Shown: positions 30,436-38,657 of the stretch, one piece after another
Layout: each line of letters begins with the position of its first letter
Position numbering within the stretch: position 1 is the first letter of the stretch
NCBI RefSeq assembly: GCF_025384765.1
Contig: NZ_VHLL01000001.1
Coordinates: forward strand, 124,001 to 188,000
Length of the DNA: 64,000 bases
From: Methanoculleus formosensis
GTDB lineage: Archaea > Halobacteriota > Methanomicrobia > Methanomicrobiales > Methanoculleaceae
Direction: 5' to 3'
Program-made: the position numbers and the translations under genes
The notes under the pieces: generated by a model
Seen by the model: the letters and a program-made list of their open reading frames with translations, nothing else
Databases searched by the model: none
What the model was told of the DNA's origin: nothing

Positions 30436-31564
30436 AGGATGTGTCCTCGACCGTCTCGCGGCCCTCGGGGTCGATACCGTGGCGTCGCTCCCCTGCGACC
30501 GGACGCAGGAGTTCTGTGCCCTCATCCCGGAACGGCTCCATGCGGTGAACCTGACCCGGGAGGAGGACGGTGTCGGGATCTGCGCCGGGCTCGCGATGGC
30601 CGGAGGGCGGCCGGTGCTCCACATGCAGAGCTCGGGGCTCGGGAACTCCCTGAACGCGATCATGTCCCTCACCGTCACCTTCGGCCTCCCCCTCCCGGTC
30701 CTCGCGAGCTGGCGGGGGGTCTACCGGGAGGCGATCCCGGCCCAGGTGCCGTTCAACCGGGCGGTCCCGGGGGTGCTCGCGGCGCTCGACATCCCGTATA
30801 CGGTCATCCGCGATCCTTCGGACGAGGGATTGATCGACGAGGTCGTCCGCGACGCGTACGATAATATGCGGCCGCACGTGGGCCTGATCCTCCCCTCGTT
30901 CTGGGAGGGGGCGGAGGAGGCCTGCCCGGCGGAGCAGCCGTTCCCGCCCCGGGCCCGGGAGTCTGCGCTCGAGTACCGGCGGGCGTTCCGCGACCCGGTG
31001 ATGACCCGATACGATGCGATCCGGGCGATCGCCGCCGCCCTGGATGACGAGGCGGTCGTCGCGAACATCGGCGTCCCCTCAAAGGAGCTCTACGCGGCGA
31101 ACGACCGGGACCTGAATTTCTACATGCTCGGGAGCTACACCCAGGCGACCCCGATCGGTCTCGGGCTTGCCATCGCCACCGACCGGGATATCGTCGTCCT
31201 CGACGGCGACGGGAGCCTGCTCGGGACCGCCGTCCTCCCGGTAGTGGCGGCGGAGGCCCCAGAGAACCTCACGATCGTCTGCCTGGACAACGGGGCCTTC
31301 GGGAGCACCGGAAACCAGCCCACCCCGGCCTCCGGGCTGGTGGACATGGAACTCCTCGCCCGTGCCGCCGGGATCCGGCGGACCTGCAAGGTGCAGGACG
31401 AGCGGGAGCTGAAGGATGCCTGGGAGAGCCGGGGAAGGGGGCCGACCTTCATCCATGTCGTTTTGAAGCCCGGAAACGCGGTGGTTCCGAATATTCCGCT
31501 CGCCCCGGAGGAAATCCGGGAAAGGTTTGTGCGGGGGCTCCCGTGGGCCGCACCGGCAGATTAA
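30428..31564 (+). CDS. comDE: Sulfopyruvate decarboxylase, fused alpha and beta subunits
   Basis: The 378-residue protein begins with GTG. Residues 1 to about 165 match ComD (LTREEDGVGICAGLAMAGGR is the cofactor-activating glutamate region) and about 185-375 match ComE with the thiamine diphosphate motif VLDGDGSLLG...CLDNGAFGS. It decarboxylates sulfopyruvate to sulfoacetaldehyde, the direct precursor of coenzyme M. In other methanogens the two subunits are separate; here they are fused. It is the last gene of the operon. Confidence 0.92.
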   Translation: MREGCVLDRLAALGVDTVASLPCDRTQEFCALIPERLHAVNLTREEDGVGICAGLAMAGGRPVLHMQSSGLGNSLNAIMSLTVTFGLPLPVLASWRGVYREAIPAQVPFNRAVPGVLAALDIPYTVIRDPSDEGLIDEVVRDAYDNMRPHVGLILPSFWEGAEEACPAEQPFPPRARESALEYRRAFRDPVMTRYDAIRAIAAALDDEAVVANIGVPSKELYAANDRDLNFYMLGSYTQATPIGLGLAIATDRDIVVLDGDGSLLGTAVLPVVAAEAPENLTIVCLDNGAFGSTGNQPTPASGLVDMELLARAAGIRRTCKVQDERELKDAWESRGRGPTFIHVVLKPGNAVVPNIPLAPEEIRERFVRGLPWAAPAD

Positions 31565-31577
31565 CACAATTATTTAT

Positions 31578-31603
31578 TGTTCGAAACCACGAACACATGT
31601 TCG
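31578..31603. promoter_or_regulatory. Triple half-site TGTTCG/CGAACA/TGTTCG
   Basis: TGTTCG, six bases, CGAACA, two bases, TGTTCG lies just after a TTATTTAT TATA-like box and about 90 bp before the small membrane protein gene at 31694. The half-site resembles that of the GTTCGG palindromes at 38-47 kb but the spacing differs. Confidence 0.4.
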
Positions 31604-31693
31604 GTGACATGAACCTCCCTGGAGGGGACGTTCTCGCTCACGTCGACCATCGTTGAGCGACGGCCGAATCTGCAGTAACGGGGCGGATGAAGC

Positions 31694-31924
31694 ATGCAGC
31701 GAAAGATATCGATGAACACACTCTTAACGGGGCTCTTCGTCGCGATGCTCCTTCTCTTGCTCTTCTACGACCCTATCAGGGGGCTCCATTCGGCGCTTGA
31801 TCCTCTTCTCATGCTTTTTGGCCAGGGCGTTGGCCTCGTTCTCCTGGCGCTCATGGCATTCTGCATCGTCGGCCTGGTGCTGCTCGCCGTCCGACGTCTT
31901 TACGGCCTTTGTCATGGGAAATGA
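31694..31924 (+). CDS. Small two-helix membrane protein
   Basis: The 76-residue product has two strong membrane helices (NTLLTGLFVAMLLLLLFY and GVGLVLLALMAFCIVGLVLLAV) and short basic ends. No family is recognised. Evidence that it is real: sensible hydrophobic pattern, a promoter-like region with half-sites upstream and no competing frame. It stands alone between the coenzyme M operon and the next small membrane gene. Confidence 0.55.
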   Translation: MQRKISMNTLLTGLFVAMLLLLLFYDPIRGLHSALDPLLMLFGQGVGLVLLALMAFCIVGLVLLAVRRLYGLCHGK

Positions 31925-32052
31925 CGACAGTTATCCTGGTAGAGTTCTTCTCCGCACAGAGAGATCCGTTCCAGGATCGATCAACCTGGGTGTTAGCATC
32001 TCCCGTAACCCTTTGTGGAGATCCAGACTCTTTGTTTCCGGTAACAACCCCC

Positions 32053-32100
32053 GGATGCGTAGAGATGCGTGACAGAAAACATATACCTCGAAACGTCCAG
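32053..32100 (+). promoter_or_regulatory. Repeated 46-bp promoter module, copy D
   Basis: GGATGCGTAG, AGATGCGTG, ACAGAAAACATATACC, then GAAACGTCCAG. The TATA box is ATATAC rather than TTATAG. It precedes the 51-residue membrane protein gene by 10 bp. Confidence 0.68.
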
Positions 32101-32110
32101 GTCATCATAC

Positions 32111-32266
32111 ATGGAGCGCAAATATCTCATCGCGTTGCTGCTCGTCGGCACCGCGGCCGGCCTGTATGCAGTCATCACCTACCAATGGATCCTGGGGTTC
32201 ATCATCGTTGCACTGGTGGCGCTGATTCTGGTCGCGGGCGACGTCGCAGGGCGGAGCAAGGCGTAG
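32111..32266 (+). CDS. Very small two-helix membrane protein
   Basis: The 51-residue product (starts MERKYLIALLLVGTAAGLYA, ends GDVAGRSKA) is two membrane helices with a short turn. It is below usual annotation size but is supported by copy D of the promoter module positioned with the TATA box about 30 bp before the ATG, which would make the transcript nearly leaderless. No homologue is recognised. Confidence 0.6.
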   Translation: MERKYLIALLLVGTAAGLYAVITYQWILGFIIVALVALILVAGDVAGRSKA

Positions 32267-32324
32267 CCGTCGGCGACCGCCACCGACATGGAAGATTTAT
32301 CTCCACCGGAGCCTTCCCCTGCCT

Positions 32325-32972
32325 ATGCGCATCACCCGGCCGGCTCTCCTCCTCGCCGCCCTCGCCCTCCCTTCATACATCGCCCTCGTCCGCTGGCTCG
32401 GCCCCGCCCGCGGCATCGCGCTCCTCTTCCTCCTGAGCCTCCTCCCGCTCGCCGTCGAGGGATACGCCGTCGCGACCGGCATCCCGTATGGGTGGTTCAC
32501 GTATTCGGCCGACCTCGGCTACCGGGCCTTCGGCCTCGTCCCCTGGACGGTCGCCTTCGCCTACCTCCCGATGCTCCTCGGCGCCGTCACCCTCGCCAGC
32601 GCCGCCGCCGGGACCGGGTGGTGGCGGCTGGTCCCGGCCGGTGTCCTCGTCCTCCTCCTCGTCGACCTCGTCATCGACCCGGCGGTCGTCCACGCCGGCC
32701 TCTGGGTCTGGCCCGACGGTGGCGCCTACTACGGCGTGCCGGTCTCGAACTTCGCAGGCTGGATCCTGACCGGAACGGTCTACATCACCCTCTTCCGGCT
32801 CATCGCGGGCGATCGAGCGATCCCCGGGACGGTGGCGGCGAGCCTCCTCCTGATCCTCGCGTTCTGGACCGGCTACCTCACGCGGAGCGGCCTTGCGATA
32901 CCGGCGCTCCTCGGGGCGGCCCTCGCCCTTGCAACCCTTCCGGTCATCCTCAGGGACGGGTCGCCGCGCTGA
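32325..32972 (+). CDS. cruF: Carotenoid hydratase CruF-like membrane protein
   Basis: The 215-residue protein has six or seven membrane helices and the DUF422 pattern seen in bisanhydrobacterioruberin hydratase (VEGYAVATGIPYGWFTYSADLG, VDLVIDPAVVHAGLWVWPDGGAYYGVPVSNFAGW with conserved Asp, Trp and Asn). CruF hydrates the ends of C50 (or acyclic C40) carotenoids. The genes for desaturase, phytoene synthase and prenyl transfer follow in the same direction, so the assignment fits its neighbours. Confidence 0.82.
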   Translation: MRITRPALLLAALALPSYIALVRWLGPARGIALLFLLSLLPLAVEGYAVATGIPYGWFTYSADLGYRAFGLVPWTVAFAYLPMLLGAVTLASAAAGTGWWRLVPAGVLVLLLVDLVIDPAVVHAGLWVWPDGGAYYGVPVSNFAGWILTGTVYITLFRLIAGDRAIPGTVAASLLLILAFWTGYLTRSGLAIPALLGAALALATLPVILRDGSPR

Positions 32973-33057
32973 CCACCCGTTCCGTGCCCCCGATACCAAG
33001 GTTTATATCCCATATGCTTCTTCCTGCACCCGTTTTCCATTCAGGCAGGGGGAGTGT

Positions 33058-34530
33058 ATGCGGGCTGTAATTGTCGGGGCCGGGTTCGGGGGGCTCTCCG
33101 TCGCGGCCCTTCTTGCAAAGGGCGGGTTTGATGTCACGGTGATCGAGAAGAACGAGCAGCCCGGGGGCCGGGCGAGCGTCCACCGCGATGGAGGGTTCAC
33201 ATTCGATATGGGACCGTCCTGGTACCTTATGCCCGATGTCTACGACCGATTCTTCGCGGAGTTCGGGAAAAGCCCAAAAGACTACTTCCCACTCGTCCGA
33301 CTCGATCCTTCATACCGGGTCTTCTTCGCCGACGATCAAATCGCCGATGTCTCGGCCGATATCGAGAAGAACCTCGCCCTCTTCGAGTCGTTTGAACCCG
33401 GCGGGGCGGAGAAACTTCGAAACTACCTCGCCGAGTCGGAGGAGACCTACCGGACCACGATGGACGACCTCCTCTACCGTGACTACCGGAGCATCTTCGA
33501 CTTCTTCGACTGGCGGCTCCTCGCCCGGGGAAGGAAACTCCGCCCCTTCGAGAACCTGGAGACCTACGTCAAAAAACGCTTTTCAAGCGACCAGGCCCGG
33601 AAGGTCGTCCAGTACTCCATCGGCTTCCTCGGCGGCTCGCCTAAAAACACCCCCTCGTTCTACCATATCATGACGCATATCGACATGAACATGGGAGTGT
33701 GGTACCCCGAAGGGGGCATGCGGGCGGTCGTCGAGGCCCTCGTCACGCTCGGTCGGGAGTTCGGCGTCGAGTACCGCTACAATGAGCCGGCGACCGCGAT
33801 CGACGTGGAAGGGGGAGTCGCCCGCCGGGTCGTCACCCCGCTCGGCGCCCACGAGACCGATATCGTCGTCGTGAACGCGGACTACCCGTTCGCGGAGATG
33901 CACCTCCTTCCCGAGAACTCGCGGTCCTACCCTGCCTCATACTGGGAGAAGAAGGTCCTTGCCCCGTCCACGTTCGTCGCCTATCTCGGCGTGGACCGGG
34001 AGATCACGAAACTCGCCCACCACAACATCTTCCTCGAACCCGACTGGGAGGAGGGGTTCGAGACGATCTTCGATCCCAAGAAAGCCGCCTGGCCGGAGAA
34101 CCCCTCGTTCTACGTCAACGTCCCCTCGAGGACGGATACGACCGCCGCCCCGGGAGGCACCGATACGCTCTTTCTCCTCGCGCCCCTCGCCCCCGGCCTT
34201 GAGGATACCCCGGAACTCCGCGAGCGGCTCTACGACCACCTTATGAGCCGGATGGAGGAGATCCTCGGTGAGAATATCCTTGATGCGGTCGTGACCCGGC
34301 GGATCTTCGCCCTCTCGGACTTTGCGGACCGCTACAACGCCTACCGCGGCACGGCGCTCGGCCTCACCCACACCCTCCGGCAGACGGCGCTCTGGCGGCC
34401 GGCGCACCGGAGCAAGAAGGTGGGCAACGTCTACTACACCGGTCAGTACACCCATCCCGGGATCGGGGTCCCGATGACCCTGATATCCTCCCAGATCGTC
34501 GCTCGTGAGTTAATAGACCACTACGGATGA
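33058..34530 (+). CDS. crtI: Phytoene desaturase family flavoprotein
   Basis: The 490-residue protein has the FAD-binding Rossmann motif GAGFGGLSVAALLAKGGFDV, ENEQPGGRAS-like second glycine motif (EQPGGRASVHRDGG), FDMGPSWYLMPDVY, and the CrtI C-terminal signature YYTGQYTHPGIGVPMTLISS. It inserts double bonds into phytoene at the membrane. The start at MRAVIVGAG follows GGGGGAGTGT; an earlier frame overlaps cruF. A TATA-like TTTATATC (about 33002) gives it its own promoter. Confidence 0.92.
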   Translation: MRAVIVGAGFGGLSVAALLAKGGFDVTVIEKNEQPGGRASVHRDGGFTFDMGPSWYLMPDVYDRFFAEFGKSPKDYFPLVRLDPSYRVFFADDQIADVSADIEKNLALFESFEPGGAEKLRNYLAESEETYRTTMDDLLYRDYRSIFDFFDWRLLARGRKLRPFENLETYVKKRFSSDQARKVVQYSIGFLGGSPKNTPSFYHIMTHIDMNMGVWYPEGGMRAVVEALVTLGREFGVEYRYNEPATAIDVEGGVARRVVTPLGAHETDIVVVNADYPFAEMHLLPENSRSYPASYWEKKVLAPSTFVAYLGVDREITKLAHHNIFLEPDWEEGFETIFDPKKAAWPENPSFYVNVPSRTDTTAAPGGTDTLFLLAPLAPGLEDTPELRERLYDHLMSRMEEILGENILDAVVTRRIFALSDFADRYNAYRGTALGLTHTLRQTALWRPAHRSKKVGNVYYTGQYTHPGIGVPMTLISSQIVARELIDHYG

Positions 34531-34540
34531 GGGGTGTTCT

Positions 34541-35365
34541 GTGATCGACAGGACCATTTACGAGATCTTCAGGCGGGGGAGCAGGACGTACTTCTACTCG
34601 ACCCTCTTCTTCCCGCCGGCGGTGCGGGAGGACGTCTTTTCCCTCTACAGTTTCGTCCGCACCGCCGACGATTACGTGGACGCGGTGCCGCAGGAGGTCG
34701 AGGAGTTCTACGCCCTCACCGACCGCTACGCCATGGCGATGGCCGGGGAGGCGACGGGGGACGTGGTGGTCGACTCGTTCGTCGAACTTGCGGAGCGCAA
34801 AGGCTTTGATCAAGCGTGGACGGCGGCGTTCCTCTCCTCGATGGAGAGGGATATCACGGTCGGCTCCTACCGGACGATCCGGGATCTCGAGGGCTATCTC
34901 TATGGATCGTCCGAGGTGATCGGGCTGATGATGGCCCGGATCCTCGACCTCCCGCCGGAATCACAAGTTGCAGCGCAGAACCTCGGCCGGGCGATGCAGT
35001 ACGTCAATTTCATCCGCGACATCGCAGAAGACCTCGCTCTCGGCCGGACTTACTTCCCCCGCGAAGAGATGGAGGCGTTCGGGCTCGATGACCTCTCGGC
35101 GACGACCGCTTCCCGTGACTCCCGGGGGTTTGCAGCATTTCTCCGGTTCCAGCTCCGGCGCTACCGGGAGTGGCAGGAGGCGGCGGAAGCAGGATTCGGG
35201 CACATCCCCCGGCGCTACCGGATCCCGATCCGGACCGCGTCGGACATGTACCGCTGGACGGCCCGGACGATAGAACGCGACCCGGCCGTCGTCCACCGGC
35301 GGAAGGTGAAACCGTCGGTGTTCCGGATCGTCTCCGGCGCCGCCTCGAACACCCTGAAGGCGTGA
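34541..35365 (+). CDS. crtB: Phytoene/squalene synthase family protein
   Basis: The 274-residue protein, GTG start, has both aspartate-rich motifs of head-to-head prenyl synthases: RTADDYVDAV near residue 45 and NFIRDIAEDLALGRTYFP near 165. It joins two geranylgeranyl diphosphates to phytoene (or two farnesyl units to squalene); the crtI neighbour favours phytoene. It lies ten bases after the desaturase gene and six before the prenyltransferase gene. Confidence 0.9.
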   Translation: MIDRTIYEIFRRGSRTYFYSTLFFPPAVREDVFSLYSFVRTADDYVDAVPQEVEEFYALTDRYAMAMAGEATGDVVVDSFVELAERKGFDQAWTAAFLSSMERDITVGSYRTIRDLEGYLYGSSEVIGLMMARILDLPPESQVAAQNLGRAMQYVNFIRDIAEDLALGRTYFPREEMEAFGLDDLSATTASRDSRGFAAFLRFQLRRYREWQEAAEAGFGHIPRRYRIPIRTASDMYRWTARTIERDPAVVHRRKVKPSVFRIVSGAASNTLKA

Positions 35366-35371
35366 GGGTCC

Positions 35372-36226
35372 GTGGCTCCCCGGTTCCTCTCGCTCGCCTG
35401 GCGGGTCTCGCGGTTCCGGTTCTGGATCTACACCGGCGGAACCTACGTGGTGGGCTACGCCCTCGGGATGGACTCCTGGACGGCCTTCTTCGATCCCGGC
35501 TACGTCCTCTTCCTGCTCTACTTCTTCTTCCCGGCAAACCTCCTGATCTACGGGGTGAACGACTGGTGGGACCAGGAGACCGACCGGTTCAACCCAAAAA
35601 AGGACGTGAAGGAGTACCGCATCAGTGATGCGGACGGCCGGGACCTGCTCCTCCTCCTCGCTCTTGCGGGCGCCGTCAGCCTCGCGCTCCTTTTCGTGCT
35701 CGACACTGTCGGGCAGGCGCTGCTGCTCGCGTTCCTCTTCCTCTCCTATTTCTATAGCGCTCCGCCGCTCCGGTTCAAGGAGGTCCCGGTCCTCGACTTC
35801 TCCTCGAACATGCTCTACATAATGCCGGGAATCCTCGGCTACTACATCGCGGGCGGCGCCCTCCCCTCACTTGCCCTCGTCCTCGCCGGCTACCTCCACA
35901 TCTCAGCGATGCACCTCTTCTCCGCGATCCCCGATATCGGCTTCGATGCGACCGCGGGGATGACGACGACGGCCGTCGTCCTCGGAAGGCGGCGCTCGCT
36001 TCTCCTCTGCCTCGCGTTCTGGTCGGGGCTTGCCGCTCTCGTCATCTATCTTGCCGGTCTTCACCCCTTAAGCCTGCTCGTCCTGATCTACCCGGCCGTC
36101 CCTCTCGCCCTCCTCCTCCGGGAGAGCCTCTCCATCGACCAGGTCTACTGGTACCTCCCGTTCGTCAACACCGGCCTCGGGGGGCTGGTCTTTCTTCTCG
36201 CGACCCTGCGGACGGTTGCGTGGTAG
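35372..36226 (+). CDS. lyeJ: UbiA-type prenyltransferase, probable lycopene elongase
   Basis: The 284-residue protein, GTG start, has about eight helices with the two UbiA motifs NDWWDQETDR and DIGFDATAGMTTTAVVLG. Lycopene elongase/hydratase of haloarchaea has the same type of motifs and adds C5 units to both ends of lycopene in making bacterioruberin. Position next to crtB, crtI and cruF supports this over a quinone or chlorophyll role. It ends with a TAG stop. Confidence 0.85.
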   Translation: MAPRFLSLAWRVSRFRFWIYTGGTYVVGYALGMDSWTAFFDPGYVLFLLYFFFPANLLIYGVNDWWDQETDRFNPKKDVKEYRISDADGRDLLLLLALAGAVSLALLFVLDTVGQALLLAFLFLSYFYSAPPLRFKEVPVLDFSSNMLYIMPGILGYYIAGGALPSLALVLAGYLHISAMHLFSAIPDIGFDATAGMTTTAVVLGRRRSLLLCLAFWSGLAALVIYLAGLHPLSLLVLIYPAVPLALLLRESLSIDQVYWYLPFVNTGLGGLVFLLATLRTVAW

Positions 36227-36273
36227 GGCGGGACCATAACGGCCCACCTCTGGTCCGGAGCCAGCCCTGAAGC

Positions 36274-36322
36274 TTGATGTGCAGACGCGCGGCACAGAAA
36301 AGGTTTATAGCTGAACGTCGAC
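36274..36322 (+). promoter_or_regulatory. Repeated 46-bp promoter module, copy E
   Basis: TTGATGTGCAG, ACGCGCGGC, ACAGAAAAGGTTTATAG, two bases, GAACGTCGAC. A near-consensus copy, about 75 bp before the gene at 36396. Confidence 0.78.
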
Positions 36323-36395
36323 CTCACACCCGTAGATACCGACATCCGGTTATGCGCAGTCCATCCGCGGGTTCGACGCCCGAAGCGAGGTCTGT

Positions 36396-37112
36396 ATGAA
36401 GGTTGAATATGTTCTCAAGGCGATCACTGTCGTCCTTGCCGTAATTGTCTTCCTGATCCTCTTCTCTCCCGCGTTCACCGAAACCGTCCTGCCGGGTAAC
36501 TTCTACACGATCGAGATCACCGGTCTACCCGGTCCTGCCGCGAACGGCACCGCCACGGTCATGGTCCCGATCCCGGCGAACGTAACGGGCGAACCGGTGA
36601 TCCCGGAGGAAGCGCTCGTCGGCGATCGGGTCACCGGGTGGCAGGCAGAGCTCCGGGAGACACCCTTCGGGAAGATGCTCGCATTCACGGCGACCGGGGA
36701 GTGTGCGCCCGATATTTCAATATCGTTTGAGGTGCTGCAGACGGAAGACGAGCTGCAGCGACTGCCCCGGTACCAGCGACCCACCAACCTGACCGCATGG
36801 GAGATGAAGAGAGAGCTGCGGCTGCTCATGCCCGTGCTTGCGACCCCCGGTGACGTTGGCGTCGCTGAGTTCATCCAGGTTTCAAACAGTACCTACACCA
36901 CGGTCGTATTCCTTGACGGCTTCGCCCCGCCGCCGGAAGATGCAGCAGGGATCACGTTCAGCCTCGAGTACCGGGGAGTGGGGGGCACGAAACGCTTGAT
37001 ACGCGAAAATACCTGGACGGCAACGGTGAATACGGCCGTTCAAGGCACAGAGTCGGGTTTCGTCCCGGTACCGGCTGAATACCGGGTTATTGCAGGGGGT
37101 ATCGGGTTCTGA
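36396..37112 (+). CDS. Membrane-anchored extracytoplasmic protein, unknown
   Basis: The 238-residue product has one N-terminal helix (ITVVLAVIVFLILFSPAF) and an extracytoplasmic beta-rich region with several N-x-S/T sequons (ANGTATV, ANVTGE, NLTAW, SNSTYT). No domain is recognised. The ATG follows GAGGTCTGT and the gene is downstream of promoter-module copy E. It stands alone between the carotenoid genes and the AEC transporter gene, which runs convergently. Confidence 0.7.
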   Translation: MKVEYVLKAITVVLAVIVFLILFSPAFTETVLPGNFYTIEITGLPGPAANGTATVMVPIPANVTGEPVIPEEALVGDRVTGWQAELRETPFGKMLAFTATGECAPDISISFEVLQTEDELQRLPRYQRPTNLTAWEMKRELRLLMPVLATPGDVGVAEFIQVSNSTYTTVVFLDGFAPPPEDAAGITFSLEYRGVGGTKRLIRENTWTATVNTAVQGTESGFVPVPAEYRVIAGGIGF

Positions 37113-37181
37113 TGGAGATCGATTTCATCGTCAAGGATGGATCCCGGCGGTAATTATTCACTCTTCCTGCTTTTCTCTCTT

Positions 37182-38114
37182 CTACAGTAGCACCGTCGTG
37201 ACGAGCGGGATCGTAACGAGTGACCCGATCGTCGAGACGAAGACGATCTGCGACGCGAGTTTTGAATCCGCACCGTACTGCTCCGCAAAGATGACGGTGT
37301 TTGCGGCGGCGGGCATCGCGGCCATCGTGATCATGATCCCGTTGATGTAGGGGTCGGGGAAGAACGGGGCGATGAGGTAGCAGTAGGTCGCCGGGATTGC
37401 GAGGAGGAGGACGGCGCTCGCGACCCAGTTTCGCCAGTTCCCGACCATCTCCCGGGTCGGGAATGTCGCGAGCATCGCCCCGACGATGATCATCGCAAGC
37501 GGCGTCGTCACCCCGCCGAGGAGGTCGATCGAGTCGATGAAGGGGCTCGGGATCTCGACCGATCCGAGGAAGAGGGCGAGCCCGACGATGGAAGCCGCGA
37601 TCCCGGAATTCAGGAGCAGTTTTGGATCGAACCTCTCCCCCCTCCCCCCGGTGAGCATCATGATCCCGACCGAGAAGACCAGAACGTTGAAGACGAGGTT
37701 GAATATCGCGACGTAAAAGAGCGATTCTTCCCCGAAGAGCGCCAGAGCGACTGGAAACCCCATGAACCCGACGTTGCCGAAGACGATCGCGAACTGGAGC
37801 ACCCCCTCCTCCGCGGCCGGAATCCGCATGGCCTTCGAGACCACCCAGGCGATGGCGAACGATATGACGTAGAGCGCCCCCGTCGCGAGGATCAGGGTCT
37901 CGGCACCCGCGAGGCGCTCGGTGGTGAAGGGCACCTGCATCGAGGCGATGATCAGCGCCGGCAGGGTGATGTTGATGAGGAGCCCGGAGAGACCCCGGGT
38001 GGCCCGGGGGTCCACGATCTTTGTCGCGACCGCGACATAGCCGGCGGCGATCAGGAGGACCAGGATGAAGATCTGATCTGCGACTACCAGGAAATCCGTG
38101 ATCATGCCGTTCAT
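37182..38114 (-). CDS. AEC-family transporter
   Basis: The 310-residue protein has ten hydrophobic helices in two halves and the auxin-efflux-carrier family features NITLPALIIASMQ and, mid-protein, VFGNVGFMGFPVALALFGEE, plus a C-terminal PAAANTVIFAEQYGAD. Family members export or import organic anions; the substrate here is unknown. Alternative start ATG at 38105. The 5' region borders the remnant at 38243-38398. Confidence 0.88.
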   Translation of the reverse strand: MNGMITDFLVVADQIFILVLLIAAGYVAVATKIVDPRATRGLSGLLINITLPALIIASMQVPFTTERLAGAETLILATGALYVISFAIAWVVSKAMRIPAAEEGVLQFAIVFGNVGFMGFPVALALFGEESLFYVAIFNLVFNVLVFSVGIMMLTGGRGERFDPKLLLNSGIAASIVGLALFLGSVEIPSPFIDSIDLLGGVTTPLAMIIVGAMLATFPTREMVGNWRNWVASAVLLLAIPATYCYLIAPFFPDPYINGIMITMAAMPAAANTVIFAEQYGADSKLASQIVFVSTIGSLVTIPLVTTVLL

Positions 38115-38242
38115 GAGGGCTCCGCTCCGTCCGGTTCACCAGTGTGGGCGCCGGTACCCCTTTATGGTTCTGCTCGGGGGTGGGAAAGGTGAAGATGATT
38201 CTGAGGGCGGTTTAACGGGCTCGTGTGCGACCGGGAGAGAAA

Positions 38243-38398
38243 CTACTCCGGTATGGGAGAGATTCCCCGCCGGCATCGCAGAGCTATGTACCAGAGCGCG
38301 ATCGTTACGCCGAGGAGCACCTCGCCCACGTAGAGGAGGGAGGGTGCGGCTGTCCGGGGCTGTGAGGTGTCGACGGATCCTGTCTCCAGGGGCAGGAA
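38243..38398 (-). pseudogene. 3' fragment of a membrane-tethered winged-helix regulator gene
   Basis: Read on the minus strand it translates FLPLETGSVDTSQPRTAAPS then LLYVGEVLLGVTIALWYIAL and RCRRGISPIPE-stop. This matches the last ~50 residues of the regulator at 41023-41496 (LLLYAGEALLCITIALWYLA, RNSPIPA). The DNA similarity continues past the stop to about 38222. The DNA-binding half is missing. The fragment ends right where the GTTCGG promoter begins, so a rearrangement joined them; similar but weaker sequence also precedes the promoter copy at 44188. Confidence 0.7.
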
Positions 38399-38430
38399 TT
38401 ATTGTCCTGCCATAAGAAGGTTTATGGTGC

Positions 38431-38467
38431 GTTCGGTTCCAGCCGAACGATGGCTGCCGATTTTATA
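38431..38467 (+). promoter_or_regulatory. Palindrome-TATA promoter, copy 1
   Basis: Palindrome GTTCGG-TTCCAG-CCGAAC (38431-38448), 12 bases, TATA box TTTTATA (38461-38467). AGAAGGTTTA lies ten bases before the palindrome. Four promoters between 38 and 48 kb have this exact geometry. A site upstream of the TATA box suits an activator, though repression is not excluded. Confidence 0.8.
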
Positions 38468-38489
38468 TGTTCTAACGACCCAGAATCGA

Positions 38490-38657
38490 ATCGGGTGCCG
38501 CGTGCGGTACCCGCTTGTGTGCGGGGGGTTGCCCATCCCCGGTTGGCGCCTGGATGACGCGCCCCGCTAGCCCGGAGGCAAAGGGAACGTAAGCGTTCTG
38601 CGTACTTAAACGTGTGCCTCTCCTGCCTCTGGGAAAAGAACCTGGAGGAAAAAACAC
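38490..38657 (+). promoter_or_regulatory. Structured 5' leader RNA, copy 1
   Basis: The transcript should begin about 25 bases after the TATA box, then carries hairpin P1 (GGTGCCG-CGTG-CGGTACC, 38494-38511), P2 (CCCGC/GCGGG), a competing helix GCGGGG/CCCCGC enclosing CATCC/GGATG, and GTAAGCG-TTC-TGCGTAC, inside a GGAGGCA/TGCCTC closing pair. The last segments can also pair with the GGAGG ribosome site before the ATG. Copies 2 and 3 are highly similar; see them for covariation. Confidence 0.72.

Noticed and set aside
36340-36395. tRNA-like T-arm word GGGTTCGACGCCC
   Set aside because: No cloverleaf, acceptor stem or CCA position can be drawn around it.
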